From Anaerosporobacter mobilis DSM 15930 (GTDB lineage: Bacteria; Bacillota; Clostridia; Lachnospirales; Lachnospiraceae), in assembly GCF_900142955.1 (NCBI RefSeq), contig NZ_FRCP01000009.1, forward strand, positions 186,001 through 250,000: 64,000 nt of DNA, read 5' to 3'. Of the stretch, positions 30,813-40,119 are shown piece by piece. A program made the position numbers and the translations under genes. The notes beneath the pieces are model-generated. The model ran no database searches. It was given only the letters and a program-made list of their open reading frames with translations, and had not been told where the DNA came from. Positions within the stretch are counted from its first letter, which is position 1; each line of letters opens with the position of its first letter.

Positions 30813-31898
30813 ATGAAAAAATTAGTTTCATTATTATTAGTATGTGTTATGGCACTTGGAATGTTAACGGCTTGCTCTAGCAAGAAGACGGGGGATGATT
30901 CTTACACGGCAGCATTATTAATTCCGTTCCAAGGGGATCAATCTTTCTATGATTTAGCAGTAGAAGGAATGAAGTTAGTTGAAGAACAAGTAGATGGTGT
31001 GAAAACTAAGGTTATTGAAATCGGTAATGATGAATCAAAATGGGAATCATACTTTATCGATGCAGCGGAAGCTGGATATGATGTTATCCTTAGCTGTAAC
31101 TGGCAAATCACTCCTTATATGAATAAAGTAGCAGAGGAATATCCAGAACAAAAATTCATCAATTTCGATATTGAAGAAGGTTCAGGATTAGAGAATGTAT
31201 ATTCCATGTTCTATTCTACTAATGAAATTGGTTATCTAACTGGTGTAGTTGCCGCTGCAGCTACAACTTCTGATATGGCATTAGCAGATGAGAATAACAA
31301 GATTGGTTTCATTGGTGGTATGGATATTCCAGGTATCAATGACTTCATGGTTGGATATATTGAAGGTGCTAAGTCAGTTAATCCTGATATCAAGGTAGTT
31401 GTGTCATATGTTGGAGATTTTGCTGATGTAGCAACTGCAAAAGAAATCGCTTTAAATCAATATAAATCAGGCGTTGACGTAATCTTTGCATGTGCAGGTA
31501 ATGCAGGAAATGGTGTTATCGATGCAGCGAACGAATTAAGCAAGTATGCAATTGGAGTAGATAGTGACCAAGCTATGCTTTATGCTGAAACAGATCGTGC
31601 AAAAGCAGAAAAAATCATAACTTCAGGTTACAAGACAATTGACCAAACAATCCTTAAATCTGTAAAAGCAGCAAAAGAAGGTACACTTGCTTGGGGAACA
31701 CACGAACAATTCGGTATCAAAGAAGATGGTGTAGGTATTGCTAAGAACGAATTCTATTTAGCAGCAGTTACTTATGAAGTAAACGAAATCGTTGAAAAAG
31801 CAGAAGCTACATTAAAAGCTGGTGAAGTTACAGTTTCTACAGCATTTAATATGAAAGATAAAGATATTGTTAAATTAAGAGAAAGCGTTCAACCATAA
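30813..31898 (+). CDS. BMP-family nucleoside-binding lipoprotein
   Basis: A 361-residue substrate-binding lipoprotein with the lipobox LTAC (C21). Domains typical of the Bmp/TmpC/PnrA family are visible: ALLIPFQGDQSFYDLAVEG, FINFDIEEGSGLENVYSMFY, NEIGYLTGVVAAAAT and IGFIGGMDIPGINDFMVGY, then ACAGNAGNGVIDAA and AIGVDSDQA. Members bind purine nucleosides. It feeds the ATPase and two permeases downstream. The strong hairpin after it (31919-31953) would give more binding protein than transporter, as is common. Confidence 0.9.
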   Translation: MKKLVSLLLVCVMALGMLTACSSKKTGDDSYTAALLIPFQGDQSFYDLAVEGMKLVEEQVDGVKTKVIEIGNDESKWESYFIDAAEAGYDVILSCNWQITPYMNKVAEEYPEQKFINFDIEEGSGLENVYSMFYSTNEIGYLTGVVAAAATTSDMALADENNKIGFIGGMDIPGINDFMVGYIEGAKSVNPDIKVVVSYVGDFADVATAKEIALNQYKSGVDVIFACAGNAGNGVIDAANELSKYAIGVDSDQAMLYAETDRAKAEKIITSGYKTIDQTILKSVKAAKEGTLAWGTHEQFGIKEDGVGIAKNEFYLAAVTYEVNEIVEKAEATLKAGEVTVSTAFNMKDKDIVKLRESVQP

Positions 31899-31918
31899 AA
31901 CGAGATTAGATAAGACTT

Positions 31919-31957
31919 AAGAGGTCTGCTTATGAATAGTAGGCAGACCTCTTTTAC
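31919..31957 (+). terminator. Hairpin between binding-protein and ATPase genes
   Basis: AAGAGGTCTGC (31919-31929) pairs perfectly with GCAGACCTCTT (31943-31953), then TTTACT. Probably a partial terminator that lowers transporter expression relative to the binding protein. Confidence 0.8.
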
Positions 31958-32011
31958 TATTGGAATTGCAAATAAAGTTGCTCATATTACAAAACCATAT
32001 GGAGGTTACGT

Positions 32012-33580
32012 ATGAATCAAGAGTATATATTAGAATTAAAAGACATTGCAAAAGTTTACGACAATGGAGTTGTTGCAAATAAGAAAATCTCTGTTGGTTT
32101 TCGTAAAGGAGAAATTCATGCAATTGTTGGAGAGAATGGTGCAGGTAAATCTACCTTAATGAAGATTATATTTGGACTTGAAAAACCTACAAGCGGACAG
32201 ATATTATATGATGGAAAAGAGGTTACATTTGCATCTCCATTAGATTCTATAGCAATTGGGATTGGTATGGTACATCAACATTTTATGTTAGTACCATCAT
32301 TCACAGTTCTTCAGAACATCGTGTTAGGGGATGAGCCTACAAGATTTAGTTTCATTGATTCAAGAAAGAGCAAGAAGAAGGCAGAAGAACTAGCAAAACA
32401 GTATAATTTCCAACTATCAATGGATGAAAAAGTGGAGAACTTAAGTGTTGGTATGAAACAAAAGGTTGAGATTCTTAAACTCCTATACAAAGGTGCCAAG
32501 GTATTGATTCTAGATGAACCAACGGCTGTACTAACACCACAGGAGACAGAACAACTCTTTGTTGAACTTAAGAAGTTTAAAGAAAGTGGACATACCATTA
32601 TCTTTATCTCTCACAAGTTAAACGAAGTAAAAGAAATCAGTGATCGAATCTCTGTTATTCGTAAAGGCGAACTAATCTCTACCCATAATACGAATGAAGT
32701 AAGCCTTGAAAGCATCTCAGAGCTTATGATAGGACGTCGAATTGAGTATGAATATTCTCATATTAAGAAAGAAATCAAGGATAAGAAAATTACCTTGAAG
32801 ATGGAGAATGTTACACTAGAGAGTGGAAAAATCCGATTATTAGATGACATTAACTTAATAGCCAAATCCGGAGAAATCCTTGGTGTTGTAGGTGTTGAGG
32901 GAAACGGACAATCGGAACTTGTAGAAGTTTTGTTCGGATATAAGAAACCGACAACTGGGACAATCGATGTAAACGGAACATCATTATTGAACAAGAAGAT
33001 AAAGGATATCCGTGATCAAGCGAAAGTGGCATATATACCGGAAGATCGTATGAGACAAGGAATTGCAGATACGGCTAGTATTGCTGAGAATATGATTTCT
33101 AGTTTCTATGATGCGAAGGAATTCAATCATAAGATGTTCATGAATCATAAAGCTATTAATAAATTAAGTGAGTCACTTATCGACAGTTATAGTGTAGTTT
33201 GTCAGTCAAAAGATACGGAAATTGGTTCTTTATCGGGTGGTAATATCCAAAAGGTAGTAGTTGCAAGAGAATGCTATGCGAATCCAGAATTATTAATCGC
33301 GGAACAACCAACAAGGGGTGTAGACGTAGGTTCAGCTAGTTTCATACATGAACGTTTAATTGAATTAAGAAACAATAATAAAGCGTTAGTACTACTAAGT
33401 GCGGATCTTGGTGAAGCGTTAGCAGTAAGTGATAAGATTATTGTTATGTATGAGGGACAAATCGTTGGATTCTTTAAGGAACTATCGGGTGTTACGGAAT
33501 CCGAATTAGGTTTATATATGTTAGGTATTAAGCAACAAGAGAAGAAAGAAATTGAGAGGGCTATGTATGAAGAAGCTTAG
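32012..33580 (+). CDS. Nucleoside ABC transporter ATPase (two ABC domains)
   Basis: A 522-residue double ATPase. The first domain has Walker A GENGAGKST and signature NLSVGMKQKVEIL with VLILDEPTAVLT. The second has the degenerate VGVEGNGQSEL Walker A and LSGGNIQKVVVAREC with LLIAEQPTRGVDVG. This sugar/nucleoside layout (RbsA/NupA/YufO type), with one intact and one altered site, matches the BMP-linked transporters. RBS GGAGG. Its 3' end overlaps the first permease gene. Confidence 0.93.
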   Translation: MNQEYILELKDIAKVYDNGVVANKKISVGFRKGEIHAIVGENGAGKSTLMKIIFGLEKPTSGQILYDGKEVTFASPLDSIAIGIGMVHQHFMLVPSFTVLQNIVLGDEPTRFSFIDSRKSKKKAEELAKQYNFQLSMDEKVENLSVGMKQKVEILKLLYKGAKVLILDEPTAVLTPQETEQLFVELKKFKESGHTIIFISHKLNEVKEISDRISVIRKGELISTHNTNEVSLESISELMIGRRIEYEYSHIKKEIKDKKITLKMENVTLESGKIRLLDDINLIAKSGEILGVVGVEGNGQSELVEVLFGYKKPTTGTIDVNGTSLLNKKIKDIRDQAKVAYIPEDRMRQGIADTASIAENMISSFYDAKEFNHKMFMNHKAINKLSESLIDSYSVVCQSKDTEIGSLSGGNIQKVVVARECYANPELLIAEQPTRGVDVGSASFIHERLIELRNNNKALVLLSADLGEALAVSDKIIVMYEGQIVGFFKELSGVTESELGLYMLGIKQQEKKEIERAMYEEA

Positions 33581-34625
33581 TAATAAAGCAAAAAATGAAA
33601 TAATACAAATTGCGACTGCTATTGTAATTGCTCTTCTAATTACTTTGGTAGTGTTATTCTTGACTAGCGATGAGCCAATATATGCATTCAATAAATTACT
33701 AACAGCACCACTTACCAATATGAGATACTTCGGCAACGTGTTAGAACTTATGGTACCATTAGCATTCGCTGGAATCTCTGCTTCCTTACTGTTTAGAAGT
33801 GGTTTGTTTAATATGGGCGGTGAAGGTATCTTCTACATCTCTGGTATTGTAGCGACTGTGTTAGCAACAAAACATCTTGGTAATTCAATGGTACACTCTA
33901 CTATAGTTATCCTTGGAGCATCAATCTTCGGTGGATTAATAGCCTGTATCTCAGGTTTCTTCAAGGCAAAATACAATGCCAATGAATTAGTTACTTCATT
34001 GATGTTAAACAATATCTTGTTTGGTGTTGGCTTTTATATTCTTAAGTCAAAGTTAAAAGATATGTCAGTTACAGGTGTTGCTTCCGAACAATATCTTGAA
34101 ACTGCTAAATTACAAGTTTTAATACCTAAGACCAATGTAACGACTGGATTCATCTTATTAATTGTTGTTACTATAATCATTTGGTTAATCTATAAGAAAA
34201 CGAAACTCGGTTATACCATTAAGATGACTGGTATTAATAAGGAGTTTGCAAAATACTCAGGAATGAGTTTCTTCGCATTAACGATGATCGTGCATTTTAT
34301 GTCAGGATTCATAGCAGGAATGGGATCAAGTGTGCATCTTATGAGTATGTACGACCGTTTTACTTGGTCAGCCCTACCTGGATACGGTTTTGATGGTTGT
34401 TTAGTTGCTATGCTTGGAAAGAATCATCCAATTGGCGCATTTGTTGCAGCCTTTGGATTAAGTTACTTAAGAACTGGTTCCGATATTATGGCTAGAAATA
34501 CAGATGTTCCAGTAGAGATGATTGCCATAGTAGAGATGACACTTGTATTATTAATTACAGCAGATTTCGTAGTGAAATATCTAAAACGTAAGAAAGCGAT
34601 AGAAGGAGGAAGTACGAATGAATAG
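33567..34625 (+). CDS. Nucleoside ABC transporter permease (YufP type)
   Basis: A 352-residue membrane protein with about nine hydrophobic segments. LRSGLFNMGGEGIFYISGI-like sequence (LFRSGLFNMGGEG) and GFFKAKYNANELVTSLMLNN are the signatures of the BPD_transp_2 family. ATG 33567 follows GAGAGGG by six bases and overlaps the end of the ATPase gene by 14 bases; the frame itself opens at TTG 33552. Confidence 0.92.
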   Translation: MKKLSNKAKNEIIQIATAIVIALLITLVVLFLTSDEPIYAFNKLLTAPLTNMRYFGNVLELMVPLAFAGISASLLFRSGLFNMGGEGIFYISGIVATVLATKHLGNSMVHSTIVILGASIFGGLIACISGFFKAKYNANELVTSLMLNNILFGVGFYILKSKLKDMSVTGVASEQYLETAKLQVLIPKTNVTTGFILLIVVTIIIWLIYKKTKLGYTIKMTGINKEFAKYSGMSFFALTMIVHFMSGFIAGMGSSVHLMSMYDRFTWSALPGYGFDGCLVAMLGKNHPIGAFVAAFGLSYLRTGSDIMARNTDVPVEMIAIVEMTLVLLITADFVVKYLKRKKAIEGGSTNE

Positions 34626-35529
34626 TTTCATAGCTTTGTTTTTAACACCAGCATTTGGGTATGCAATTCTTCGTGTAACAACTCCAATTTTATTTGCGTC
34701 ATTAGGAAATGTTATATCTGATAAAGCAGGAGTAAGTAACATCGCAATGGAAGGTACGATGCTTACGGCTTCCTTAGCAGGAGTTTTGGTATCTGCTTAT
34801 AGCGGAAATGCTTTTATCGGATTATTAGCGGCTCTTTTAGTCGGCGTTTTATTCAGTGCATTTATGGCCTATATAAGTTTATACTTAGGTACGAAGATTA
34901 TTATGGCAGGTATTGCCTTAAACCTATTCGCTAGTAGCTTTACCGTGTATGTTCTCTATATGTTTACAGGACAAAAAGGTAATTCCGCTTCTCTAGCAAG
35001 TAAACAACTTCCTACTATTGATTTACCAATTATAAAGAATATTCCTGTACTAGGAGAAATTCTATCAGGGCATAATGTATTAGTATATGTAGCTTTGCTT
35101 TCGATTGTAGTTATCTATGTAATGCTTAACAAAACAAAACTTGGTGCTCACATCAAAGCGGTAGGTGAGAATCCAAGCGCGGCAGCAAGTGTTGGTATCA
35201 ATGTTCGTAGAGTACAATTTATCTCTCTATGTCTAAGTGGACTTTTAGCTGGATTTGGTGGAGCTTTCATGTCAATGGGGTACCTATCAATGTTCACAAG
35301 AGATATGATTGCTGGACGTGGTTGGATTGCAATCGCAGCTAGTGCTATGGGTAGATCAATGGTTATTCCAACTGTAATTACGTCCTTCCTTTTCGGTATC
35401 TTTAGTGCGGTTGGAAATGTATTGCAGTTACAGAACATGCCATCAGAGTTAATAACTACATTACCTTATGTGGCTGTATTCATAGGTATCGTTGGATATT
35501 CCATTCGTAAGTATAAGAAAGAAAACTAA
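34618..35529 (+). CDS. Nucleoside ABC transporter permease (YufQ type)
   Basis: A 303-residue partner permease with about eight hydrophobic segments. LGNVISDKAGVSNIAMEGTML and LGAHIKAVGENPSAAASVGIN are typical of the second permease of nucleoside transporters. RBS AAGGAGGA. It overlaps the first permease gene by eight bases, so the two chains are made together. Confidence 0.92.
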   Translation: MNSFIALFLTPAFGYAILRVTTPILFASLGNVISDKAGVSNIAMEGTMLTASLAGVLVSAYSGNAFIGLLAALLVGVLFSAFMAYISLYLGTKIIMAGIALNLFASSFTVYVLYMFTGQKGNSASLASKQLPTIDLPIIKNIPVLGEILSGHNVLVYVALLSIVVIYVMLNKTKLGAHIKAVGENPSAAASVGINVRRVQFISLCLSGLLAGFGGAFMSMGYLSMFTRDMIAGRGWIAIAASAMGRSMVIPTVITSFLFGIFSAVGNVLQLQNMPSELITTLPYVAVFIGIVGYSIRKYKKEN

Positions 35530-35557
35530 TGGATAGGAAAGATAGGTGTATAATTAG

Positions 35558-36493
35558 ATGAGACCGATATTAATTGATTGTGATCCAGGGCATGATGATG
35601 CAATGGCCATCATGTTAGCACTGGCGAATACGGAACATTTCGATGTTCTAGGTATTACCTGTGTTGGTGGGAATCAGACATTAAATAAAGTAAGTGAGAA
35701 CACACTTAAAGTTCTTACTGTTTTGAATAAAGAAATCCCAGTTGCCAAAGGTGCAGCTGGTCCGTTAATACGAGAAATCGCTCCGGCACCAGAAGCACAT
35801 GGTGATACAGGAATGGATGGGCCAATTATAGAGAAGATAACGATGGATTTTGTTAAACAAAATGGAGTAGAGTTCTTACGTGATAAGATTCTTATGGAAG
35901 AAGGTAAGGTAACGATTGTTGCACTTGGACCACTTACAAATATCGCTTTATTGCTTAAGATGTATCCAGAAGTAAAAGAACGTATAGACTGTATTGCTAT
36001 GATGGGTGGAAGTGCAACTTCTGGCAATTCCACAGCGGCAGCAGAATTTAATTTCTGGGTGGACCCTCATGCCGCGCATATTGTATTCCATTCTGGAATT
36101 CCACTTATTCAAGCGGGGACAGAAGTAAGTCTTGCAGCAAGTATTCTTCATACAGAAATCGAGGACTTCAAAGGAAAAGGTCGTGTATCTGATTTTGTAT
36201 CGGATCTATTAGAATTCTATTCTCAGTTTTCTAAGAAGTTAGGTATTGACCGCAGTCCAATCTTTGATGCTTGTCCTGTTATGTATCTATTACATCCAGA
36301 AATCTTTGTCGCAAAGGATTATTATGTGGACATTGAATTACAAGGTGAATTAACTGCTGGTATGTCGGTTACGGATAAGAGAGTATGGTTTGATATGAAG
36401 AAGCCGAATACTACTGTTTTATTAGATGTGGATAGAGGGAAGTTTGTTTCATATCTGAAAGAAGCAATAGTTAAATTAGATCAAGAAGTTTAA
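35558..36493 (+). CDS. Nucleoside hydrolase (IunH/Rih type)
   Basis: A 311-residue N-ribohydrolase. The N-terminal DCDPGHDDAMAIMLAL is the Ca2+-binding signature. GGNQTLNKVSENTLKVL and HGDTGMDGP follow, then IVALGPLTNIALLL and the later FNFWVDPHAA and PIFDACPVMYLL (the last Asp is the remaining Ca2+ ligand). It splits imported nucleosides to base plus ribose, which rbsK then phosphorylates. It is 28 bases after the permease gene and ends the transporter unit before a terminator-like hairpin. Confidence 0.93.
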   Translation: MRPILIDCDPGHDDAMAIMLALANTEHFDVLGITCVGGNQTLNKVSENTLKVLTVLNKEIPVAKGAAGPLIREIAPAPEAHGDTGMDGPIIEKITMDFVKQNGVEFLRDKILMEEGKVTIVALGPLTNIALLLKMYPEVKERIDCIAMMGGSATSGNSTAAAEFNFWVDPHAAHIVFHSGIPLIQAGTEVSLAASILHTEIEDFKGKGRVSDFVSDLLEFYSQFSKKLGIDRSPIFDACPVMYLLHPEIFVAKDYYVDIELQGELTAGMSVTDKRVWFDMKKPNTTVLLDVDRGKFVSYLKEAIVKLDQEV

Positions 36494-36520
36494 TAGGTAT
36501 ATAATAGAATTTATATATAA

Positions 36521-36590
36521 GGGGAGTTGTTTGATAAAGTATTTGAACATATTGTAAGTTTGGATCGTTATCATGTGACTCCTCTTTTTA
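36521..36590 (+). terminator. Terminator-like hairpin after the nucleoside hydrolase gene
   Basis: GGGGAGT (36521-36527) pairs with ACTCCTC (36578-36584) with one G-T wobble, and TGATAA (36532-36537) with TTATCA (36568-36573), around a 30-base loop. TTTTT follows. Confidence 0.55.
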
Positions 36591-36760
36591 GATTTGTATG
36601 TTGAAGGTAATAATTTAGAAGATTCATTTAAGTTGGTGAATATGGTGGTCACACATTGAAGTACTTAGGTGAGTGGCTGTTTTGTTTCATAATAAGTCGA
36701 CTTAGTACCATTAAGAAATAAGATTGAGTGTTACGATTATATAACGAAAGAAGGGTGAAG

Positions 36761-38920
36761 ATGATTCATAAAGATTATATACAAAAAACATATGCAGGTT
36801 GGCTCGGTAAAGTAATTGGCATACGAATGGGTGCTCCAATCGAAGGTTGGTCGAAAGAAAAGATTGCTAAGTTTTATGGGAACGAAATGAAAGATTATGT
36901 AGTGGATTATCAAGATTTCGCTGCCGATGATGATAGCAATGGTCCAATCTTTTTCGTAAGAGGACTGGAACATTATAAGAATCTTACAGCTAGAGAGATG
37001 GGATATACCTGTCTTAATTATATACCAAAAGAACATGGATTCTTCTGGTGGGGGAATGAACTTTCTACAGAACATACTGCCTATAAGAATCTGTTATCAG
37101 GTATGGAAGCACCACAGTCAGGTAGTGCTAACGTAAATGGAATGGAGATGGCTGAACAAATAGGTGGACAAATCTTCATCGACTGTTTTGGATTCGTAGC
37201 ACCAGGGAATCCTAGTTTAGCATGTGAATTAGCGGAAGCCAGTGCAAGAGTTACCCATGATCACGATGGTATTGCAGGTGCAAGATTCATCGCCGCATGT
37301 ATAGCTTTAGCATATGAGATGAACGATATTCTTTCTATTATGAAAACAGCATTAACGTTTATATCAAAGGAAGGAAACTATTGTAAAGTAGTTACAGACA
37401 TGATTCAGTTCTACGAAGAAGGAAAAAGTAGCGAAGAAGCATTTGCATGCTTAAGAGAGAAGTATTGGACAGATTGTTACAAGGGAATCTGTCACATCAT
37501 ACCGAATGCAGGAATTATAGCAATTGCATTACTATATGGAAAAGGTAACTTCTTAAACACAATGGAAATAGTGAATCTACTTGGATTTGATACGGATTGT
37601 AACGCGGGTAATGTCGGAGCAATTTTAGGTGTTTTATGTGGTACTTACGAAGAGAATCAAGATAATGGAATTCCAAAACATCTAATCACACCGATTAAAG
37701 ACGTTATGATAGCCTCTAGCATGGTAGGTAGTTTGAATATCTCAACCCTATCAGAAAATACATTGCTGTTTTGTAAGATAGGATATGAACTAGCAGAGGT
37801 GGATATGCCAGCGCCATACAAGGAATGGTGGGAAGCACTAGAGAAAGAAGGAAAGAGAATCTCTCATTTTGCTTTTGTAGATGCCATTCATGGGTTTCGA
37901 ATCCGAGGTTCTTATAAGAACGCAGAACTACGTGTAACGAATACGATGGAAGATGCATATGAAGGAGACCGTTGTTTAAAGATTATCAGTAATAATATGC
38001 ATCCTGGTAATCAAGTATATGTGTATCAAAAGACATACTATGAACCAGAAGATCTTCATGATGCAAGATATCAACCATGTTTCTCACCAATTGCATATCC
38101 TGGAGATAAGGTGTCATGTTATATTAAGAATGTAACAGGGCAAAAGTTAATGGCATATCTATATTGCGTGGATTCGACAGCAAATAAGAAATACCGTTTT
38201 GCTGAAATGGAAATAAATGGGGATAAAATTGTGGATTTGTGGATAAAATTGGAAAATAGTATCCCGATTATCCACAATGCAAGAATAAAAGAAGTCGGAT
38301 TAGAGCTTGTTTCGTTGGAAAATGAAGATGTATACTTCGGAGAACAAGTTATTGTGTATATGGATTCGTTCGTTATTGAAAGTAAACCACAAGTTTCTAT
38401 GGATTTTTCCACATTGACTTTTGATGACTATTCTTTGCATAGTGTTGTACAAAAAGAGCTAAGCGGATTTACTCATTATCAGCCTACAGTAGAGGGGATT
38501 GCAATCTCAGATGATGGTGTGCGATTATCTTCATCGGAGAAAATCTTTACTGGGGATTATTATTGGCATGATTACGAATGTGATTTGGAATTTTCACTGA
38601 TACAAGGAGAGAAATTTGATCTATTACTTCGGTCGCAAGGAAGTTTACGTTCCTATGGAGTTCGAATTACGGGTAATGAGTTGCAGATTATTCGTAACTT
38701 GGAGAATACAGAATTGATTCTTAGTAATGCACCCTTTATAAGAGAAATTGATAAAGTATATCATTTGAAAACAAGAGTAGAGAAGAGCCAGATTCAAGTT
38801 ATGCTTGAAGATATTACGCTTGTGGTTGAAGACGACACCTACGCTTATGGTATGATTGGTATGCAGGTTGACGATGAGACAATTGTAGAGCTAAAGCAGG
38901 TATCGATTCGTTATAAATAA
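36761..38920 (+). CDS. Large ADP-ribosylglycohydrolase-family protein with C-terminal extension
   Basis: A 719-residue protein. Residues 1 to about 350 are the all-alpha ADP-ribosylglycohydrolase (DraG/ARH) fold: AGWLGKVIGIRMGAPIEGW, the metal motif ADDDSN (about 55-60), VTHDHDGIAGARFIAACIAL and the second metal motif GFDTDCNAG (D277, D279). Residues 390-719 look beta-rich (FDLLLRSQGSLRSYGVRI; LKTRVEKSQIQVML), like a carbohydrate-binding or DUF1080-type sandwich. There is no signal peptide. The frame opens at 36728, but AAGGGTGA fits ATG 36761. Its position after a nucleoside hydrolase suggests a role in hydrolysing an N-glycosidic ribosyl bond of a nucleoside or ADP-ribose. Confidence 0.85.
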   Translation: MIHKDYIQKTYAGWLGKVIGIRMGAPIEGWSKEKIAKFYGNEMKDYVVDYQDFAADDDSNGPIFFVRGLEHYKNLTAREMGYTCLNYIPKEHGFFWWGNELSTEHTAYKNLLSGMEAPQSGSANVNGMEMAEQIGGQIFIDCFGFVAPGNPSLACELAEASARVTHDHDGIAGARFIAACIALAYEMNDILSIMKTALTFISKEGNYCKVVTDMIQFYEEGKSSEEAFACLREKYWTDCYKGICHIIPNAGIIAIALLYGKGNFLNTMEIVNLLGFDTDCNAGNVGAILGVLCGTYEENQDNGIPKHLITPIKDVMIASSMVGSLNISTLSENTLLFCKIGYELAEVDMPAPYKEWWEALEKEGKRISHFAFVDAIHGFRIRGSYKNAELRVTNTMEDAYEGDRCLKIISNNMHPGNQVYVYQKTYYEPEDLHDARYQPCFSPIAYPGDKVSCYIKNVTGQKLMAYLYCVDSTANKKYRFAEMEINGDKIVDLWIKLENSIPIIHNARIKEVGLELVSLENEDVYFGEQVIVYMDSFVIESKPQVSMDFSTLTFDDYSLHSVVQKELSGFTHYQPTVEGIAISDDGVRLSSSEKIFTGDYYWHDYECDLEFSLIQGEKFDLLLRSQGSLRSYGVRITGNELQIIRNLENTELILSNAPFIREIDKVYHLKTRVEKSQIQVMLEDITLVVEDDTYAYGMIGMQVDDETIVELKQVSIRYK

Positions 38921-38936
38921 TAAAACTTGAGATTAA

Positions 38937-38986
38937 AACAAAGATAGAGTAAGAGGAATCCCTTTTATTCTATCTTTGTTATTTAC
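38937..38986. terminator. Bidirectional terminator between convergent genes
   Basis: AACAAAGATAGA (38937-38948) pairs perfectly with TCTATCTTTGTT (38969-38980), with T-rich sequence after it on the + strand and A-rich sequence before it. Confidence 0.8.
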
Positions 38987-38992
38987 AAATGA

Positions 38993-39973
38993 TTATATTA
39001 GATAATTTAAGCAAAAAGTAGAGTTATTCATTCGATTTATCCATGAAGTTGAAGCGTCCATGGCCGCACGGCAACCATTCGTCTGATCCAGTGCATTTAA
39101 CATAACAAAATCATGAATGATTGCTTGAATCCTCATCTGTGTTACACCAACACCCGCTTCCCTTAGGTTCCTTGCATAGGCTTCTCCCTCATCTCGTAAG
39201 ACATCAGCTTCACCATCCAGTATCATGGCATCTGGCAACCCGCTCAATTGTCCCTTGGTAGCACGAAGTGGTGAAGCGGTAATTTGATTCCTATCTTCCT
39301 CACTCGTGGTATATTGATCCCAAAACCAAATCATACCGTCTCGGTAGAGGTAGTAATCTTCAGCAAACAAACAATAGGATTCGGTATCAAAACAAGCATT
39401 TGTGACAGGGTAATAGAGAAGCTGTTTGTGAATCTTTGGACCGTTACGATACTTAGCAAGAATTGTCATCACCGTTGCCATATTACCACCAACACTGTCA
39501 CCTGCAACAGTTAAGGTAGAGAAGTTAACCTCTAAGCGTAATCTACGAAAGATTCGTGGTAAGCTACAAAGTACATGATAACATTGCTCGATAGCAGTAG
39601 GATATTTTGCTTCTGGAGACCTAGTATACTCTGGGAAAATAACCACAGAATTCGTTCTTGCAGCTAGCTCATGGACGAGCTTTTTATGTGTATGGATACT
39701 ACCAAATACCCAACCCGCTCCATGAATATAGTAGATAACATTCGGTGTGCCGACAATGTTTGCTGGATATATACAGTAAACGTTGATTCTACCTAAGTTA
39801 CCAAGATTCATAAGTACTTTTGATGTTCTTGCTGAATATGTATATACGGGGGTATCTTGTGCTTTCTCTAAAACGAGACGTCCTTGGTCGGGTGGGAGCT
39901 CAAATATAAGTGGTGGTATGGAACTTTGATCACATACTTTCTCAGCAGCAAGTTCTAAGGGTACACATCGCAT
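38993..39973 (-). CDS. Alpha/beta hydrolase (HSL-type esterase)
   Basis: A 326-residue esterase/lipase of the hormone-sensitive-lipase group. VIYYIHGAGWVFGS is the oxyanion-hole motif (HGGGW form with Ala), the nucleophile elbow is AGDSVGGNMAT, the acid is in ILDGEADVLRDEG and the His in AIIHDFVMLN. No signal peptide is seen. AAGGAGG on the minus strand places the start at 39973; an in-frame ATG upstream (39997) has no ribosome site. It is divergent from queG and convergent with the previous gene. The natural ester is unknown. Confidence 0.9.
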   Translation of the reverse strand: MRCVPLELAAEKVCDQSSIPPLIFELPPDQGRLVLEKAQDTPVYTYSARTSKVLMNLGNLGRINVYCIYPANIVGTPNVIYYIHGAGWVFGSIHTHKKLVHELAARTNSVVIFPEYTRSPEAKYPTAIEQCYHVLCSLPRIFRRLRLEVNFSTLTVAGDSVGGNMATVMTILAKYRNGPKIHKQLLYYPVTNACFDTESYCLFAEDYYLYRDGMIWFWDQYTTSEEDRNQITASPLRATKGQLSGLPDAMILDGEADVLRDEGEAYARNLREAGVGVTQMRIQAIIHDFVMLNALDQTNGCRAAMDASTSWINRMNNSTFCLNYLI

Positions 39974-40068
39974 CAATACAAACCTCCTTGATATCATATA
40001 GTAGTATATGAGAATGTGGCTATTATGTTATAGTATTCGCTATTTCACTAGAAAGAAAAAAGAGGGTA

Positions 40069-40077
40069 TGCTATACT
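40069..40077 (+). promoter_or_regulatory. Extended -10 element before queG
   Basis: TG at 40069-40070, one base, TATACT (40072-40077); no good -35 is seen. Transcription would start near 40084. Confidence 0.4.
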
Positions 40078-40119
40078 AGAGAACATATAACAGAAATGAA
40101 ATTGGAAGTTGGGAATGTC

